A stretch of DNA of 64,000 bases, taken from Bryobacteraceae bacterium. Its GTDB lineage: Bacteria; Acidobacteriota; Terriglobia; Bryobacterales; Bryobacteraceae. The notes beneath the pieces were generated by a model. The model did no database searches and was not told the DNA's origin. It worked only from the letters and a program-made list of their open reading frames with translations. A program made the position numbers and the translations under genes. The DNA is taken from positions 62,001 through 126,000 of the forward strand of contig JABAQT010000037.1 of NCBI GenBank assembly GCA_019187195.1, given 5' to 3'. Shown here piece after piece: positions 62,494-64,000 of this stretch. Each line of letters starts with the position of its first letter. Position 1 is the first letter of the stretch.

Positions 62494-63181
62494 AAATGAG
62501 AAATTCCGCCGTCTCGCTTTCCACGCACTTGCCCGCTTCGAGCCCGTTTCCGATAGCCACCAGCGAGCTTACGAATATTCCGCGCTCTCTATCTCGCGCT
62601 GAAACGCGTCTACTCCTGATCGCAGCCGGCACGGACCGGAAAAATAGTTGGACGCCTATTCCCGTCTCTTGCGCGATGAACGGGCGGGAGAGGTAATGAT
62701 GGTTGTTCGAAATGCTTCCAATTGGCCGATGCGCAAAGGCTCCTCCATGGGGGCCAACCGCGGAGGCCAAGCTGGAGCGGAGGCACGTTGTGGGCCTGTA
62801 CGGGAGCGCGAGCCATTTGGGCTCACCCACCGCCGCACGGGGACGCCGCCAACAGCGTCCGGTGGACCGCCCGGCAATCGATCGCCGGAGCGCTCCGTTC
62901 GATTGATCGTGAAACCGCTCCGTGATCCGAGCCGCCGGCATATTCCGAGGAACGCTGGAACGTTCGCGTGGACGGACGGGATCCCTCCGTTGCACGGGAG
63001 GTTGTACGTGACCTATGTATTGAGTTCCGTCGTGTTTGGCGCGCCGATATGGGCCCACGGGAGCCGTGGACCCCGGGAAACTGTCTCTTCACGAAAGGCG
63101 ACGAAGCACGCCATCCGCTTCGCTAATCCCGTTGCATCGCCGGGTTTCTGTATCCTGTTAGCCGGTAGCCGGCCATCCCGA
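62494..63181. other. 688-base region without a supported gene
   Basis: No convincing coding sequence is seen on either strand; open frames here lack family similarity and ribosome sites. The first part contains a decayed copy of the xylB 3' end. Just before the sigma factor start is a small dyad, GCCGG/CCGGC, at 63161-63173, which may belong to its promoter region. The remainder looks like degenerate coding DNA. Confidence 0.6.
62532..62677 (+). pseudogene. Decayed copy of the xylB 3' end and following leader
   Basis: Aligns end to end with 61510-61658, which is the last part of xylB and the leader of the orphan hydrolase gene. Shared blocks include CGAGCCCG, GAGCTTACGAA/AAGCTTACGAA, CTACTCC/ATACTCC, TGATCG and TTGCGCGAT. 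In one 32-base gap-free stretch 24 bases agree. A one-base deletion shifts the frame and creates an early stop, so it is no longer coding. Confidence 0.65.
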
Positions 63182-63775
63182 ATGACGGACAAGGACATCA
63201 CGGCCATCGTTCAACGGTGGGCAGCGGGCGACGCCTCCGCTCTCGATCAGCTCATGCCTCTTGTCTACAATGATCTCCGCAGGCTGGCCCACAGCCGGTT
63301 GCGCAACGAGGGGTCCAATTGCACACTCCAGGCCACTGCTCTCGTGCACGAGGTGTTTCTTCGCCTGGCAGGCCAGCGAGAGCCGGACATGCAAAATCGC
63401 GGGCAATTCTTTCATCTCGCGGCGGCGCTCATGCGGCGCATCCTCATCGACCATGCCAAGCGCCGCAAGGCCCTCAAGCGCGGGGGAGGCATGGAGAACC
63501 TGGAACTGGACGAAGCTCTCGCCTCCACGCCTGAAAAGCTCGAAGAGTGGCTTGCCGTAGATGAGGCTCTCGAACGGTTTGCCGCCATCGATCCATTTCG
63601 CGCGCGCGTTGTCGAACTGCGTTACTTCGCCGGCTTCTCCGTTGACGAAGTGGCGGAACTCATGGGGATTTCGGCCACTACCGCAAGGCGGGACTGGGCG
63701 GTGGCGCGATGCTGGCTGCAAAGAAGATTAGAGGATTCAAGACGTGGATCCGCAAACCTGGAACCTGGTCAGTGA
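63182..63775 (+). CDS. ECF sigma factor, TIGR02999 (Sig-70_X6) type
   Basis: A 197-residue ECF sigma factor. Region 2 runs from VQRWAAGDASALDQLMPLVYNDLRRLA in part through FFHLAAALMRRILIDHAKRRKALKRGGG in part; region 4 has VVELRYFAGFSVDEVAELMGISATTARRDWA in part, a helix-turn-helix for -35 recognition. The wording matches the TIGR02999 subgroup found in Acidobacteria and Planctomycetes, usually next to Ser/Thr kinases and lacking an anti-sigma factor. The frame is open far upstream, but only the ATG at 63182 gives the family N terminus TDKDITAIVQRW. Confidence 0.9.
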   Translation: MTDKDITAIVQRWAAGDASALDQLMPLVYNDLRRLAHSRLRNEGSNCTLQATALVHEVFLRLAGQREPDMQNRGQFFHLAAALMRRILIDHAKRRKALKRGGGMENLELDEALASTPEKLEEWLAVDEALERFAAIDPFRARVVELRYFAGFSVDEVAELMGISATTARRDWAVARCWLQRRLEDSRRGSANLEPGQ

Positions 63776-64000
63776 AATACTCGCTGAAGCTCTCGAAGTG
63801 GAGATTCCGGACGAGCGCGAATCCTTGCTTTCCTCCCGCTGTGCGGGCAATCCGGCACTGCGCGCGGAAGTGGACGCGCTGCTGGCGAGCTATCCACGCG
63901 GGGAGTCCCTTGAAGATACGGCCCTCGCCGCTTCGCCGTGGCTTCTATCCGCCGGCGCAATGTTGGGACCTTATCGCATCACCAGCCAGATCGGGAGCGG
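63744..64000 (+). CDS. Ser/Thr protein kinase, start only
   Basis: The first 85 codons of a gene that leaves the window, from a GTG at 63744 with GAGG nine bases upstream. It overlaps the sigma factor end by 32 bases. The text reads like the N terminus of Acidobacteria kinases: WNLVSEILAEALEVEIPDE, then CAGNPALRAEVDALLASY, then GAMLGPYRITSQIGSG, the beginning of the kinase glycine loop. In these families the kinase phosphorylates and probably activates the neighbouring sigma factor. The catalytic domain lies outside the window, so completeness cannot be judged. Confidence 0.82.
   Translation, partial: MDPQTWNLVSEILAEALEVEIPDERESLLSSRCAGNPALRAEVDALLASYPRGESLEDTALAASPWLLSAGAMLGPYRITSQIGS

Noticed and set aside
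62823-63092. An 89-codon minus frame before the sigma factor gene
   Set aside because: No ribosome site, no similarity, and composition like random high-GC DNA.
62648-63181. N-terminal extension of the sigma factor frame by 178 codons
   Set aside because: The extension has no sigma factor similarity and covers the decayed region; the family N terminus begins at 63182.

Overview
The window comes from a GC-rich genome that looks like an acidobacterium of the Solibacter/Bryobacter group. The evidence is a secreted beta-propeller protein ending in the Solibacter-type C-terminal domain (TIGR03437 family), two large TonB-dependent receptors with N-terminal carboxypeptidase-like domains plus an Oar-like barrel, an ECF sigma factor of the TIGR02999 type next to a Ser/Thr kinase, an Acidobacteria-style pilus/secretion cluster, and many Tat- or Sec-exported sugar enzymes. 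This assignment is inferred from protein families and was not tested by database search. No rRNA, tRNA, CRISPR array, insertion sequence or prophage was recognised.

Layout. 1-9.2 kb (minus): partial anthranilate synthase, AsmA-like protein, MocA-like nucleotidyltransferase and XdhC (the last three coupled by 4-nt overlaps), then an exported propeller protein, a sugar isomerase-like protein and a PLP decarboxylase. 9.3-17.6 kb: membrane protein, TolB-like propeller, SBBP-repeat protein, siderophore-type TonB receptor with a clear promoter and palindrome, phosphoesterase, GH29 fucosidase. 17.7-24 kb: galactonate-dehydratase-like enolase, Ada plus DinB repair pair, CstA with its YbdD-like partner, MFS transporter. 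24.1-30.8 kb (plus): GspE/PilB ATPase, PilM, PilN, PilO, PilP/GspC-like and a pseudopilin with a long repeat-rich tail, forming a type IV pilus / type II secretion-like cluster.

30.8-37.9 kb (minus): a seven-gene efflux operon (TetR, TolC, HlyD, two ABC ATPases, two ABC-2 permeases) with nearly every junction overlapping, headed by a perfect-looking TetR operator; it resembles ybhGFSR with the double ATPase split in two. 38.1-42 kb (plus): zinc-finger anti-sigma-like protein, an unrecognised protein and a TPR-CHAT lipoprotein with an intact His/Cys dyad. This is the best candidate here for an undescribed signalling or proteolysis system.

42-53.1 kb (minus): FG-GAP protein and TonB receptor, then a compact run of IlvD/Edd dehydratase, BNR protein, HyuB, DUF1844 protein, PhnP-like hydrolase, RibF and LacD-like aldolase. 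53.2-64 kb (plus): giant subtilase with S-layer domains, Oar-like barrel, xylulokinase, an orphan serine-hydrolase-like protein bracketed by a real and a decayed copy of the xylulokinase 3' end, then ECF sigma factor and the start of a Ser/Thr kinase. Overall the genes describe import and breakdown of plant-type sugars (fucosidase, two sugar-acid dehydratases, xylulokinase, aldolase, TonB receptors) alongside envelope secretion, drug efflux and signalling.
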